Assembly: GCF_014841615.1 (NCBI RefSeq)
Contig: NZ_JACYUG010000016.1
Coordinates: 1-64,000, forward strand
Direction: 5' to 3'
Length of the DNA: 64,000 nucleotides
Origin: Sphingomonas sp. CFBP 8760
Lineage (GTDB): Bacteria; Pseudomonadota; Alphaproteobacteria; Sphingomonadales; Sphingomonadaceae
Below, one piece after another: positions 44,420 to 53,868 of the stretch. The notes beneath the pieces were generated by a model, which saw only the letters and a list, made by a program, of their open reading frames with translations, did no database searches and was not told where the DNA came from. The first letter of the stretch is position 1; each line of letters begins with the position of its first letter. Both the position numbers and the translations under genes were made by a program.

Positions 44420-44710
44420 TCATCGATGTCCGGAGCTTCCGCCTGCCCGCCAGCGAGCAAGACGCACCTCGGCAGATCCCCGGTCGATGCGGTCGCGCAT
44501 CATGATCCATCTCACCGCATCCCCGCCTGCCCCGCAGCCGAAGCAATGGAAACGGTCGAGCACGGTGGAGACGTACAGACTGCGCGATGGATCGCGATGT
44601 GCCGGACAACGGCCCCGGAGGCCCGAGGCATGCTCCTTGAGCATTACCGTCTCCTGGACCAGAGCGGGCAGGGAGACGTCCTCACGGCCTCCGCACGGAT
44701 GAAAAGGCAT
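44420..44710 (-). CDS. CHC2-type zinc finger protein (primase zinc-binding domain)
   Basis: 96 residues from ATG 44710. VSLPALVQETVMLKEHASGL, RGRCPAHRDPSRSLYVSTVL and DRFHCFGCGAGGDAVRWIMM give the C-x-x-H...C-x-x-C arrangement and following GGDAV helix of the DNA-primase zinc domain. Stand-alone copies of about this length occur on plasmids and phages of alphaproteobacteria and may help primer recognition; no TOPRIM/primase core follows. The last 20 residues (RGSAEVRLARWRAGGSSGHR) are less conserved. It lies convergent to the nucleotidyltransferase fragment. Confidence 0.75.
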   Translation of the reverse strand: MPFHPCGGREDVSLPALVQETVMLKEHASGLRGRCPAHRDPSRSLYVSTVLDRFHCFGCGAGGDAVRWIMMRDRIDRGSAEVRLARWRAGGSSGHR

Positions 44711-44971
44711 TTCGGAATTCCTCGCTCTATGCAGTCACAGGTGACGAGGGCGCCTCGCGTCATGCGGGAGCCCGGCCGGACCCATGCGGTTCGGAACGTC
44801 AATCCGCCGTGCCGCCGATCGGGTACCGTGGCCGGGCGGCACCGCGGGACATGGGGTCTCGTCCGGACGCGGTGATTGGACGAAGTTCGGCAACGCCACC
44901 GTCGTCAGGCCTCTGCGGCATGGAAGCACCTTCGATCGGTTGCGTTCCCACGACGGCGGCGTTGAAGGACC

Positions 44972-45364
44972 TTATGGATCAGAAGGGGGGAGGGGGCCCT
45001 CCTCGGCGGCCTCGTCCGAGCAGAGACGGTCGATCAACGCGGGATCGGCATCAAGACCCATGCCGAGACCATGGAGCACGAGGGCGCGCGTGCAATGCCG
45101 CAGCTCGGCCGCCGCATCGATGGCGTCCATGCCATCGAAGATGTCCCGTGGGGCCAGAAGCCATGCCATCGGATCGTGTTCGACGCCGTCGCGCTGGAAC
45201 CGGGCGCCGGTCTCGGCGGCCACGAGAGCCAGACGGGTGAGGCGGCGTCGCGTGGTGACGACGGGGAAGTCGTTCAAACTGTCAGGATCGAGAGGATCCG
45301 GCATGGTGTCGATGGAACGCAGGATGGGGGAAGCGGTCTCGGTGATGTCGAATGCGTGTCGCAT
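44972..45364 (-). CDS. Conserved hypothetical protein, paralogue of 13522-13920
   Basis: 130 residues from ATG 45364, with AGGAG nine or so bases upstream. Over about 100 residues it is clearly homologous to the 13.5 kb protein: MPDPLDPDSLNDFPVVTTRR, LALVAAETGARFQRDGVEHD, DPMAWLLAPRDIFDGMDAID and RALVLHGLGMGLDADPALID. The N-termini and C-terminal tails differ (here EEGPLPPSDP). The two genes share an upstream motif 83-99 bases before their starts. Here the gene stands alone next to an IS5 remnant, without the ArsR-type neighbour. The function is unknown. Confidence 0.75.
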   Translation of the reverse strand: MRHAFDITETASPILRSIDTMPDPLDPDSLNDFPVVTTRRRLTRLALVAAETGARFQRDGVEHDPMAWLLAPRDIFDGMDAIDAAAELRHCTRALVLHGLGMGLDADPALIDRLCSDEAAEEGPLPPSDP

Positions 45365-45462
45365 GGTCCATTACTCCTGGAGTGCGCTGGCTGCGCAGCC
45401 TGTGTCTGTCTGGACTTCGGCCTGACCGACCGACGATAGATAGGACTCATCGAGTGATGATA

Positions 45463-45477
45463 CAACCCTTCCAGAAA
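45463..45477 (-). promoter_or_regulatory. Second copy of the upstream motif shared by the two paralogues
   Basis: Plus-strand sequence CAACCCTTCCAGAAA, 14 of 15 bases identical to 14003-14017. It lies 99 bases upstream of the start at 45364, in an AT-richer stretch. The flanks also share short matches (read on the minus strand: GGGTTG, then an AT-rich block, then CTATCT or CTACCT). Confidence 0.5.
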
Positions 45478-45569
45478 CACAGAAATGAATCTGGTGCCTT
45501 GGAATGTGACGAAGGAGCGTTTGGGCTGTTCGAACCGAATGTTATCTGACGAAAGCCCGTTCCACCCGC

Positions 45570-46066
45570 CCCGGTTCGGCCGCCATGACCGCCTCCTCAT
45601 CGAAGCAATCGACGTACAGGTCCGGCATCGCCGCATGTCCACGGCTGCCGGATTTCGACAAGGCTACCGGACTGCGCGATCCCGTGGCGTCCGACGGCTA
45701 GTCGAGGCCCATGCCGTCGAGCATGCCTGGGTCGATCAGGGCTATACCGGCAAGCGCGCCGTCAACGTCGCTGCAAAACATGGCAGCGCCCTCAAAGCCG
45801 TCAAGCTGCCAGAAGCCAAGCGTGGTTTCGTACTCCTGCCGCGACGCTGGACGGAGCCTGCCAAGAAGTTTCGGGCGATGCGAAGCATCGTTGGAAGGCG
45901 GGCGGAGGGCGTCGAGCGGTCCTTCGCATGGGGCACACGCTTCCGCTCCTTCGTGAAAGATTACGAACGCTATGCCGAAACACCCGCGTGACTTCACGTC
46001 GTTGCCTTCGCCTGCCTCATGATGAAGCAGGCCATCACATCGCCGCAGGTTCATAACAGCCTCTAG
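45570..46066 (+). mobile_element. Remnant of an IS5-family transposase
   Basis: The C-terminal half of an IS5-type DDE transposase can be read: HAWVDQGYTGKRAVNVAAKH, ALKAVKLPEAKRGFVLLPRR, GVERSFAWGTRFRSFVKDYE and RYAETPA, then a stop where relatives continue LAGLH. After the stop the same frame gives LHVVAFACLMMKQAI. The Asp of DQGYTG and the Glu of VERSFAW are parts of the catalytic triad. The N-terminal half and clear terminal inverted repeats are missing, and an extra stretch (EPAKKFRAMRSIVGRRAE) sits before VERSFAW. It is dead. Confidence 0.8.
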
Positions 46067-46103
46067 GGCCGCGCCTACGTGTTCCGGGCGTTCGAAGCCG
46101 ACG

Positions 46104-46152
46104 TCCGGTGGTGCCGATCGTGCCGGCCGCCGACGCGATCGGCACCACCGGA
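46104..46152. repeat. Perfect 17-base inverted repeat with 15-base spacer
   Basis: Left arm 46104-46120 (TCCGGTGGTGCCGATCG) and right arm 46136-46152 (CGATCGGCACCACCGGA) are exact reverse complements. There is no T-run after either arm, so it is not a standard intrinsic terminator. It lies between the IS5 remnant and the Shango-like operon, about 200 bases upstream of the latter. Confidence 0.85.
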
Positions 46153-46353
46153 ATGCTCGTCGACCGCTCCGCACAAGACCTCCGAGCCTTGCCGGGGTCG
46201 CCTCGTCACGCCAGACGAACGTCATGCTGGTAGATCGATGCCCCCATTCGGAGATGGTCACCGGCAAGCCCGGATAAATCCGTTTCTGTCACGGTGAAGG
46301 TGACTGGAATTCCTCGACGTTCTGCTACAGCATGCAATTCTCGAGGGGGACGC

Positions 46354-49300
46354 ATGGCAGGTCTGGGCGGTTGGCTCGCGCGTCTCGCGCGACGATTTGG
46401 GATGGCGCCGGATGCGACGGAAAATTCCGTATCCGTACCGGAAGGTGGTCGTTTCCCTGCGTCGACGACGGCGGACGTCGCCCATCCGTCGACGAACCCT
46501 GCCGAGCCGTCACGAGACAAGCCGGCTCCGTTTCAGGGAGCCCATCCGATCACGGCGATCCCGATCGCCATGTCTGCAGCGTCGAACGTCACGGTGTCCA
46601 CTGCGGATGAACACGAACCGCAATCCATAGCATCTGCCGACGCGGACCTCGCAGCGATCGACCCCCCCGGCGTCGAAGCCGACATGCCCCCGAACGCCGA
46701 AGGACGCTACGTCGTCGGCGGTTTCTCCTTCGCTACGCGTACGCAGGCCCTTGAATACAGGGAGCGACGTTCGCGCCAGGGGGCCGGGGCGGGTAGTCGA
46801 ACCCCTGAGACGCCCGGCACTACGGCCGCTCCGTCGCCCCCTTCACGGCCTACCTCCCGGAGCTCCGCCGGCGTCGCGAGCGGAACTCCGGGAGATGCAT
46901 GGATCAATGGCTCCGATGATGATCCGGGTGTCCGCGCCACGGCCGACGGACGCTACTCCTTCGGCGGCTTCTCGTTCTCGACGCTCGCCCAGGCCCTGGA
47001 GTACCAGAAGAGGCGCTCGCGGCCCGCGCCAGGTCCGGCCGCTGCCCGAGTGGGTCTTCGACAGGAATCCGTCCAGCATTCCCCCGGAACGGCGGTCGAA
47101 CGGCCAAGACCGGCTTCCGCCGACGGTCCGGTGGCTCCGGTTCGAGACAATGCAGGCGTTGGGGGCTTCTCCGTACCGACCCGCGAACGGGCGTCGGAGT
47201 ACGGAGACCGGTCCTTGCGGCCAGAAGGGCCCAGACACATCCCGCCGGCGAATTCCAGGGTCCTCGCTTCGGCGTCGACGAGAACGTCGTCGCGAGAGGC
47301 GCCTCGATGGATCGCGGATCGTACCTCGCTTCACGCTGGCGGGCAGGGGTTCGAAGCGGACATGGTGCAGTACGGCACGCCATCATCCTTCGAGCCGCGA
47401 CGTGACCATTCTCGGATCGATCCCACGCTCCCGGTCGATCCTCGAGGTGATCCGAACGGTACGACGCTGGGCTACTGGCCATCATATCCCGGTCTCGATC
47501 CACGAGCACGGGCCACTTATCTGCGATGGCTCGACGGAGCGCGCGCCGACCGGTCCATTCCCATCGGCTACGTCTTCGTCTTCTTCTACGGTCTCGAGCA
47601 GCGCCTCTTCGTCGAAGAGGCGCGGGACGAAGCCGCCTCCATCATGAAGGAGGTCCGCCGGCTCCTGGCGCTGCACGACGACAACCACTCGTTCCTCGGG
47701 TACGCCTCCAAGCTCCTGGCACTCGCTCCCTTCTTCGAGAAGGTGGACGAGACTCCGCCGACCGTGGGCTGCGCGCGCAACTACGATCTCGAGATCCCAT
47801 TGGACGTCAGGATCAGGCTCGGCGAGAGACTTCGCGACGGTGTTCCGTTCGGCCCTGACGACACGTTGCGCTGGGTGCTTGCCCTCCCGGATACGTATCT
47901 ACGTACGCCAGGCGAACGCTGCTTCGACGAGCTTCGCGAACTCTGGAGCAGAAGGCACGTCGGACGATATCCGAACGGGCTCGCGATCCGACGTCCGAAG
48001 AGGACGATCCAGCATTCGTACCGTGCGGCGAGCGGAACCTTTACCGTCGAACTGTCCGTCAAGGAGCTTCCCGACATCTCGAACACGACGGCTCCGCTGA
48101 CCCAGCTTCGGACCATGCTCGACGAATGCATCGAGGATCTGTCTAGCTACAGCAGGCTGATCGGTCGCGACCCGGGCGCCCGGGGCCGGATAAGGGCCGA
48201 CATGCTCCTGCCAGGCGAACTGCGCGAGGATCGAGATTCCGTGTCGGCATGTCGTGCCCGCCTCGAAGAGGCGACCGCCGCCGAGGCCTTGCCGACGACC
48301 ACGATGCGCGAGCTAGCCGACATCCTCGACGTCGACCTCGGACCGGAAGGCGGGAAGGTCGCCGCCACGGTCTCCCGTCAGATAGGGGCGATGCTCGACG
48401 TGCTGGATCACGGCTGCGAACCTGATCGCCGCTACGGTCCGAGCGGCGCGCTCCGTCACGACGCCCCCGTCGCCCTCTTCCCATGCGCCAGAGGCGGCCC
48501 GGTCGAGCATGAGCGGCCCGCTTACGCCTCCGCCCGTACGTTGGTCGAGGTGGCCATGCTGGCGGCCGCGGCCGACGGCCAGGTGGTACGTTCGGAGATC
48601 GAGGTGACGGAGCGGCGGCTGCGCGGACTTCCCGATCTCGCGGAGCACGAGATCAGCCGGCTCATGGCGTACGGCCGCTCGCTCGCGGCCGATCCGCCCA
48701 AGGTGCGGGCAGCTCTGAAGCGTCTTGCGGACGTGCGCCCGGAAGCCAGAAGCGCACTGGCGTCGTCGGCGGTGGAGGCGGTGCTGGCCGACGGGCGGGT
48801 GGAGCCGGCCGAGGTCAAGTTCCTCGAAGCACTCCATCAGGCGCTCGGTCTTCCGCTCTCGTCCCTCTATTCAAGTCTGCATCGCGGTGGGATCGAAGAC
48901 GTCGGTCCGGTGCTCGTCGCGCCCGCGAAGCCCGAGAGCCTCGTTCCCATCCCGGACGAGGCGAATGGCGCCACGGTCGTCTCCATCGACCTGGCCCGAC
49001 TGGAGCGCATCCGGGGCGAGACGTCGCAGGTGTCCGCCCTTCTTGCCTCGATCTTCGTCGAGGAGCAGCCGGATGCGGCTCCGCCAGCCGCGATCCCACC
49101 CGCGGCGGATACGGCGTTCCTCGGCCTCGACGCCGCCCATTCCGATCTTCTGGCGAGGATACTGGACGCCGCCATGACCCGCGCAGACTTCGAGGCCTAT
49201 GCGTCTCGTCTGCGTCTCATGCCGGACGGAGCGATCGAGACCCTCAACGAGTGGGGTTTCGACACCTTCGACGAACCAGTCATCGAGGACGACGAGACGA

Positions 49301-49356
49301 TCGCCGTCGCCCCGCACCTCGTCGATCAGATCAAACCGATTGGAGCAGTCGCTTGA
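46354..49356 (+). CDS. sngA: Shango-like SngA: TerB-domain protein
   Basis: 1000 residues from ATG 46354 (MAGLGGWLARLARRFGMAPD) after GAGGGGGACGC. The N-terminal 340 residues are low-complexity and contain three copies of a short motif: RYVVGGFSFATRTQALEYRE, RYSFGGFSFSTLAQALEYQK, and a worn VGGFSVPTRERASEYGDRSL. A TerB-N-type region follows (YWPSYPGLDPRARATYLRWL, RSIPIGYVFVFFYGLEQRLF). A TerB core is at about residues 730-840 (LVEVAMLAAAADGQVVRSEI, VEAVLADGRVEPAEVKFLEA), then a TerB-C-type end (SDLLARILDAAMTRADFEAY). TerB protein plus ATPase plus helicase is the composition of the Shango anti-phage system. Its stop overlaps the TTG start of the next gene. Confidence 0.85.
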   Translation: MAGLGGWLARLARRFGMAPDATENSVSVPEGGRFPASTTADVAHPSTNPAEPSRDKPAPFQGAHPITAIPIAMSAASNVTVSTADEHEPQSIASADADLAAIDPPGVEADMPPNAEGRYVVGGFSFATRTQALEYRERRSRQGAGAGSRTPETPGTTAAPSPPSRPTSRSSAGVASGTPGDAWINGSDDDPGVRATADGRYSFGGFSFSTLAQALEYQKRRSRPAPGPAAARVGLRQESVQHSPGTAVERPRPASADGPVAPVRDNAGVGGFSVPTRERASEYGDRSLRPEGPRHIPPANSRVLASASTRTSSREAPRWIADRTSLHAGGQGFEADMVQYGTPSSFEPRRDHSRIDPTLPVDPRGDPNGTTLGYWPSYPGLDPRARATYLRWLDGARADRSIPIGYVFVFFYGLEQRLFVEEARDEAASIMKEVRRLLALHDDNHSFLGYASKLLALAPFFEKVDETPPTVGCARNYDLEIPLDVRIRLGERLRDGVPFGPDDTLRWVLALPDTYLRTPGERCFDELRELWSRRHVGRYPNGLAIRRPKRTIQHSYRAASGTFTVELSVKELPDISNTTAPLTQLRTMLDECIEDLSSYSRLIGRDPGARGRIRADMLLPGELREDRDSVSACRARLEEATAAEALPTTTMRELADILDVDLGPEGGKVAATVSRQIGAMLDVLDHGCEPDRRYGPSGALRHDAPVALFPCARGGPVEHERPAYASARTLVEVAMLAAAADGQVVRSEIEVTERRLRGLPDLAEHEISRLMAYGRSLAADPPKVRAALKRLADVRPEARSALASSAVEAVLADGRVEPAEVKFLEALHQALGLPLSSLYSSLHRGGIEDVGPVLVAPAKPESLVPIPDEANGATVVSIDLARLERIRGETSQVSALLASIFVEEQPDAAPPAAIPPAADTAFLGLDAAHSDLLARILDAAMTRADFEAYASRLRLMPDGAIETLNEWGFDTFDEPVIEDDETIAVAPHLVDQIKPIGAVA

Positions 49357-50636
49357 GCAGCATAAGACAGAAGGACCGTGATCTCATCGTGCAGGCCCTA
49401 TCGGCCGGCGTCGTACCCAGGGTCGGTCTGCGACACATCCAGGTGGGCAGATCACGCGAGGTCGAGGCCCTCGTCCGCGACATCGACCGGATAGCCGATG
49501 CTGGTTCAGCGGCACGGTTCGTGATCGGCGAGTATGGCGCAGGCAAGACCTTCTTCCTGAACCTCGTCCGCCTCATCGCGCTGGAGCGGAAGTGCGTCAC
49601 GGTCCACGCGGATCTCGCGCCGGACCGTCGACTGCATGCGACAGGTGGCCAGGCCCGGGGCCTCTATGCCGAAGCCGTGCGCAACATGGCGACCCGGACG
49701 CGCCCCGAGGGCGGCGCTCTGCCCAGCGTCGTGGAGCGGTTCGTGACGGAATGCGTTCGCGAAGCCGAGGGCTCAGGCACACCCGTGGAGCGGGTCATCG
49801 ATCGTCGGCTGGCACCGCTGCTCGAGATGCTGGGTGGTCACGACTTCGCGACGGTGATCAAGGCCTACTGGCGGGGACACGAGGACGGCGACGACGGGCT
49901 CAAGGCCGCGGCCCTGCGCTGGCTGCGTGCGGAATACCCGACGAAGACGGAGGCGCGGCAGTCTCTCCCGGTGCGCAGCATCATCGACGACGCCGACGTC
50001 TACGACACCTTCAAGCTGCTCTCCGGATTCGTGCGCGTCGCTGGCTATGCCGGCCTGCTCGTCGTGTTCGACGAGATGGTGAACCTCTACAAGCTGCAGA
50101 GCGCGCAGGCCCGTAACCAGAACTACGAACAGATCCTCCGGATGCTGAACGACGTCCTCCAGGGAAGCGTCGAGGGGCTTGGAATCGTGTTCGGCGGGAC
50201 CCCCGACTTCCTGCTCGACAGCCGCCGCGGCCTCTATAGCTACCAGGCGCTCCAGTCGCGTCTCGCGGAGAACACCTTCGCCACGGAAGGGCGGATCGAT
50301 CTCAGCGGCCCGGTGCTGCGACTGCAGAGCCTGTCGCCTGAGGATCTGCTAATCCTGCTGTCCAACATCCGCACGGTCTTCGCGCTAGGAGACGCCGACG
50401 CGCACCTCGTGCCGGACGAGGCGCTGACCGCGTTCATGGATCATTGCAACAGGCGTATCGGCGAGGCCTATTTCCGGACGCCGAGGAACACGATCAAGGC
50501 GTTCGTGCAGTTCCTGTCGGTCCTGGAGCAGAACCGCGGAACCAGCTGGCGCGAACTCCTCGGCGGCGTGTCGCCCGATGCGGAGAACGAGTCCGAGGAC
50601 GAGGCGGACGACGAGCTTGTCGATCTCCGGCTCTGA
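49353..50636 (+). CDS. sngB: Shango-like SngB: ATPase of the BREX ATP-binding type
   Basis: 427 residues from TTG 49353, overlapping the SngA stop (TTGA); a longer frame from 49251 lies inside SngA. It starts MSSIRQKDRDLIVQALSAGV (with TTG read as Met). LRHIQVGRSREVEALVRDID is followed by Walker A GEYGAGKTFFLNLVRL at about residue 60. YAGLLVVFDEMVNLYKLQSA holds Walker B with Asp-Glu, and GSVEGLGIVFGGTPDFLLDS and SRLAENTFATEGRIDLSGPV are typical of the BREX-system ATP-binding/DUF2791-like family. It is intact and coupled on both sides. As the middle subunit of Shango it probably couples TerB sensing to the helicase; the mechanism is not established. Confidence 0.85.
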   Translation: MSSIRQKDRDLIVQALSAGVVPRVGLRHIQVGRSREVEALVRDIDRIADAGSAARFVIGEYGAGKTFFLNLVRLIALERKCVTVHADLAPDRRLHATGGQARGLYAEAVRNMATRTRPEGGALPSVVERFVTECVREAEGSGTPVERVIDRRLAPLLEMLGGHDFATVIKAYWRGHEDGDDGLKAAALRWLRAEYPTKTEARQSLPVRSIIDDADVYDTFKLLSGFVRVAGYAGLLVVFDEMVNLYKLQSAQARNQNYEQILRMLNDVLQGSVEGLGIVFGGTPDFLLDSRRGLYSYQALQSRLAENTFATEGRIDLSGPVLRLQSLSPEDLLILLSNIRTVFALGDADAHLVPDEALTAFMDHCNRRIGEAYFRTPRNTIKAFVQFLSVLEQNRGTSWRELLGGVSPDAENESEDEADDELVDLRL

Positions 50637-52827
50637 CGTCTCCTCCTTCGACCGGCTGCACCGCGAGGTTCAGCGCTGGATCCGAGAACAGGGCTGGTCG
50701 GGCCTGCGTGAGATCCAGGATCGGTCGATCGGAACCATCCTGGGCACCGAAGCCGATGTGGTCATCATGGCTGGCACGGCCTCGGGCAAGACCGAAGCCG
50801 CCTTCCTTCCACTTCTGACGAAGGCGGCCGAAGCAGGCCCGGGCGGCCTCCGGGTGCTCTACGTCAGCCCTCTGAAGGCTCTGATAAACGACCAGCACCG
50901 GCGTCTCCAGACGCTCTGCGACCGGATGGACATGCCGCTGACCCGGTGGCACGGCGACGCGCCACAGGCGGCGAAGACGCGACTGCTTCGCCAGCCGAAC
51001 GGCGTCGCTCTCATCACGCCCGAATCCATCGAGGCGCTCCTGCTACGCAGGCCGGCCGATGCCGCTCGGCTTTTCCGCGGGATGCAGGCGATCGTCATCG
51101 ACGAGCTGCACGCCTTCCTTCAGGGGCCCCGAGGCCTTCATCTCGCGTCGCTCCTGCGACGTCTCGACGGGCTCGCCTCGGCAAGGCCGCGCCGCATCGG
51201 ATTGTCCGCCACTCTGGGCGACGCGGACATGGCGCGACGCTGGATCAACACGCCCCGACCGGATGCGGTCGTCGTCCTGCAGGCCGCTTCGGGCGGTCCG
51301 GGCATCCGTCTCCAGATCCGCGGATACGAAGAGCCACCCGAGGCCAGTAGGATCGACGATCTGGCGGAAGAGGGCTCGCAGGACGGGTTGAGCCAGATAG
51401 CGGATCACCTGTTCGCGAACCTCCGAGGATCGAACAATCTGGTGTTCGGGGGATCGCGACGCACAGTCGAAGCGCTCGCCGACCGGCTGCGGCAAAGGTG
51501 CGAACGGGACGCCGTTCCCGAAGAGTTCTTCCCGCACCACGGCAGCTTGTCTAGGGATCTGCGCGAGACGCTGGAGCTTCGATTGAAGGCCAGCGACCTC
51601 CCGACCACTGCCGTCGCGACGACCACCCTCGAGCTCGGGATCGATCTGGGTAGCGTCAAGTCCGTGGCGCAGATAGGCGCACCCCGCTCGCTGGCTGGCC
51701 TGAAGCAGCGCCTGGGCCGCAGCGGACGCCGAGGCGATCCTGCCGTCATGCGGATCTACGTCAGGGAGGAGCGGCTCGAACCGGACACCGATCCGCTCGA
51801 CCGGCTTCGGCTCGACACCGTCCGCGCGGTCGCATGCATACGTCTTCTTCAGGAGAACTGGGTCGAACCCGCCGCAGAGGATGCATCGCTCGCCACGGTC
51901 GCGCTGCACCAGACGCTATCCCACATATCCTCGCAGGGCGGCATCAGTCCGGCTGGTCTGCACCGGGCGCTATTCGGCAGGGACAGCTACCTCGCTATGC
52001 GAGGTGGCGATCTCGCCGACCTGCTGCGAGGGGCGGCGAGGGAAGGCGTCGATCTGCTCGAGCAGTCCCCCGACGGTCTGATCATGCTGGGCCCTGCCGG
52101 AGAGCGCCTCGTCGAGGGTCGCGAGTTCTATGCCGTCTTTTCCAGCGACGAGGAGTGGAGGCTCGTGAACGGCGGTCGGACCCTCGGCACCCTGCCCATC
52201 ACCAACGTCCTCGGCGTCGGGTCTCTCGTCGGATTCGCCGGGCGTCGCTGGCGGGTCGAGACCGTGGACGATAGGGCCAAGGTGCTGGACGTGGTAGTGC
52301 ATCGGTCCGGGAAGCTCCCCCGCTTCGATCGGCCGGCGAACGAACCGCTGCATGACCGTGTCGTCGCCATGATGCGGGAGGTCCTCGGAGACGACGACGC
52401 CCCGGCCTATCTGGATCCGACTGCCCGAGGCTTCCTGTCACAAGGCCGGGCGTCCTTCGCAGCTCTTGGTCTGGAACGGAAGACGATGGTCCCCTCAGGT
52501 CGGGATACGCTAGTCCTCACCTGGCGGGGCTCGGCGGTGAACGGCGTCTTCGCCATCCTGCTCACGGGGGCGGGTCTCGAAGCGGCGGTTCACGATGCAG
52601 GGGTGACCGTGCTGGACATCGATCCTGCCGAACTGCGTCGTGTACTCCAGTCGGTCGACGTCTGCCCGTCTGCGGAGGATCTTTCTGCCTTCGTCGGAAA
52701 TCTGCGTTCGGCAAAGTACGACGACTTCATAGAGGAAGCACTGCTCCGCAGGTTGTGGGCGGCTCGGAACCATCATGTGATCGACGACGTGTCGGCCCTG
52801 CTTCGGACCATAGCCGGATCGCCGTAA
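50617..52827 (+). CDS. sngC: Shango-like SngC: Lhr-like DEAD/DEAH helicase
   Basis: 736 residues from TTG 50617, overlapping SngB by 20 bases (no ATG or GTG start fits better; the frame is open to 50578). Superfamily 2 helicase motifs are all visible: GWSGLREIQDRSI (Q-type), IMAGTASGKTEAAFLPLL (I), LYVSPLKALINDQHRRL (Ia), ALITPESIEALLLR, VIDELHAFLQGPRGLHLASL (II, DELH), GLSATLGDADMARRWI (III), NNLVFGGSRRTVEALADRLR, TTLELGIDLGSVKSVAQIGA (V) and QRLGRSGRRGDPAVMRIYVR (VI). The C-terminal half resembles Lhr accessory domains. It ends the three-gene operon and appears fully functional. Confidence 0.88.
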   Translation: MSISGSDVSSFDRLHREVQRWIREQGWSGLREIQDRSIGTILGTEADVVIMAGTASGKTEAAFLPLLTKAAEAGPGGLRVLYVSPLKALINDQHRRLQTLCDRMDMPLTRWHGDAPQAAKTRLLRQPNGVALITPESIEALLLRRPADAARLFRGMQAIVIDELHAFLQGPRGLHLASLLRRLDGLASARPRRIGLSATLGDADMARRWINTPRPDAVVVLQAASGGPGIRLQIRGYEEPPEASRIDDLAEEGSQDGLSQIADHLFANLRGSNNLVFGGSRRTVEALADRLRQRCERDAVPEEFFPHHGSLSRDLRETLELRLKASDLPTTAVATTTLELGIDLGSVKSVAQIGAPRSLAGLKQRLGRSGRRGDPAVMRIYVREERLEPDTDPLDRLRLDTVRAVACIRLLQENWVEPAAEDASLATVALHQTLSHISSQGGISPAGLHRALFGRDSYLAMRGGDLADLLRGAAREGVDLLEQSPDGLIMLGPAGERLVEGREFYAVFSSDEEWRLVNGGRTLGTLPITNVLGVGSLVGFAGRRWRVETVDDRAKVLDVVVHRSGKLPRFDRPANEPLHDRVVAMMREVLGDDDAPAYLDPTARGFLSQGRASFAALGLERKTMVPSGRDTLVLTWRGSAVNGVFAILLTGAGLEAAVHDAGVTVLDIDPAELRRVLQSVDVCPSAEDLSAFVGNLRSAKYDDFIEEALLRRLWAARNHHVIDDVSALLRTIAGSP

Positions 52828-53177
52828 CCGAGAGACGAGCCTTTATGCGACCGGCCTAACGCTCGCGAACGTGCTGACAATCGCACTTCCGACGACGGCA
52901 CGAAGCTCGCGTCCATCCAGCCGGCATCGTTCCGGCTTCCGATGTGCCTCGAATACCCTCACGTCATCGATCATGACGCGAAGGCTGCCGCCGACGGGCC
53001 GTGGCTAGCAGGTCGACTACCGCTCGATCCGACTGCGGATCTGCCGTCCATCCCGAGATTTCGGCATCGCTGGTGATAAGGCCCAAGCTACCCGCCACCA
53101 TCAGCGCATTATCTGACAATCTGTAATTATTTACGGACCAAACCTTTGCATTTTTCAATGATAATGGAGAACATGAC
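52828..53177. other. 350-base region before the AT-rich orphan gene
   Basis: The right half (about 53110-53170) is AT-rich and probably the promoter of the next gene. A minus-strand frame (MVAGSLGLITSDAEISGWTA, ending about 52964) has some protein character but no ribosome binding site. No terminator with a clear T-run was found after the Shango-like operon. Confidence 0.4.
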
Positions 53178-53684
53178 ATGAAGGAATCCGATAAATCTAA
53201 CATCGAATTTATAGAGGTTATTAAGTATTATCTAAACTCGAACGATTCGTGCATTATGAATGATTTCCGCAATAGGATATTTATTGATACGGGAGCAGAG
53301 CACGATATCGAGATAGTCGTAGTCGTAGCGACCGCCAATCCAGGTCACATTTTTGGGCACGTCATGTTCGATCCCGTGCTTGATCAATGGCGAATATTTC
53401 TACTCCACTCAGATGCGGACATTCATTGCAAGCCCGACGAGGACGAGATGACGGCTTACAGAGATATGGTAGTTCATCATCAGAACTATAGCTTGGTATA
53501 CTCGTTCGAACAGGCGCGGACGTCGGCCTGTGCCGACAGCTTCGGGGAGGCGATCAGAGCCATGTGCGAGATCATCGCTGCATTCGAACTATCGTCGGCA
53601 TGGCCAGATCAGCCCGGCCCTGGCCATCAGATCGATTTTGCTCCCTTCGACGCCTACGGCTTTCTGAAACGTCAGCTGCGTTGA
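53178..53684 (+). CDS. AT-rich orphan protein, 168 residues
   Basis: Starts at ATG 53178 after GGAGAACATGAC. The first 350 bases are far richer in A and T than any neighbour (codons such as AAT, ATA, TTT, TAT), showing recent transfer from a different genome. The product is soluble: MKESDKSNIEFIEVIKYYLN, IVVVVATANPGHIFGHVMFD, QWRIFLLHSDADIHCKPDED, and a last third of normal base composition (ACADSFGEAIRAMCEIIAAF). No motif was recognised. It directly follows the Shango-like operon and could be cargo of the same acquisition. Confidence 0.7.
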   Translation: MKESDKSNIEFIEVIKYYLNSNDSCIMNDFRNRIFIDTGAEHDIEIVVVVATANPGHIFGHVMFDPVLDQWRIFLLHSDADIHCKPDEDEMTAYRDMVVHHQNYSLVYSFEQARTSACADSFGEAIRAMCEIIAAFELSSAWPDQPGPGHQIDFAPFDAYGFLKRQLR

Positions 53685-53868
53685 CGTCGGCAGAAGGCCA
53701 TTAGTCCGTGTTCGAGGCCTGATCCCATCCATGACGTGTTGACACCCGATCTGTCGGTCGTCGACAGCCACGATGGATCGGCGACGGTCAACGATCTGTC
53801 GGCTAGCCGACCGACGCTGGCATTCCCGTCGACGTCCTTTCCAATCCCTGCGAGGCCGGGGGGATGGG

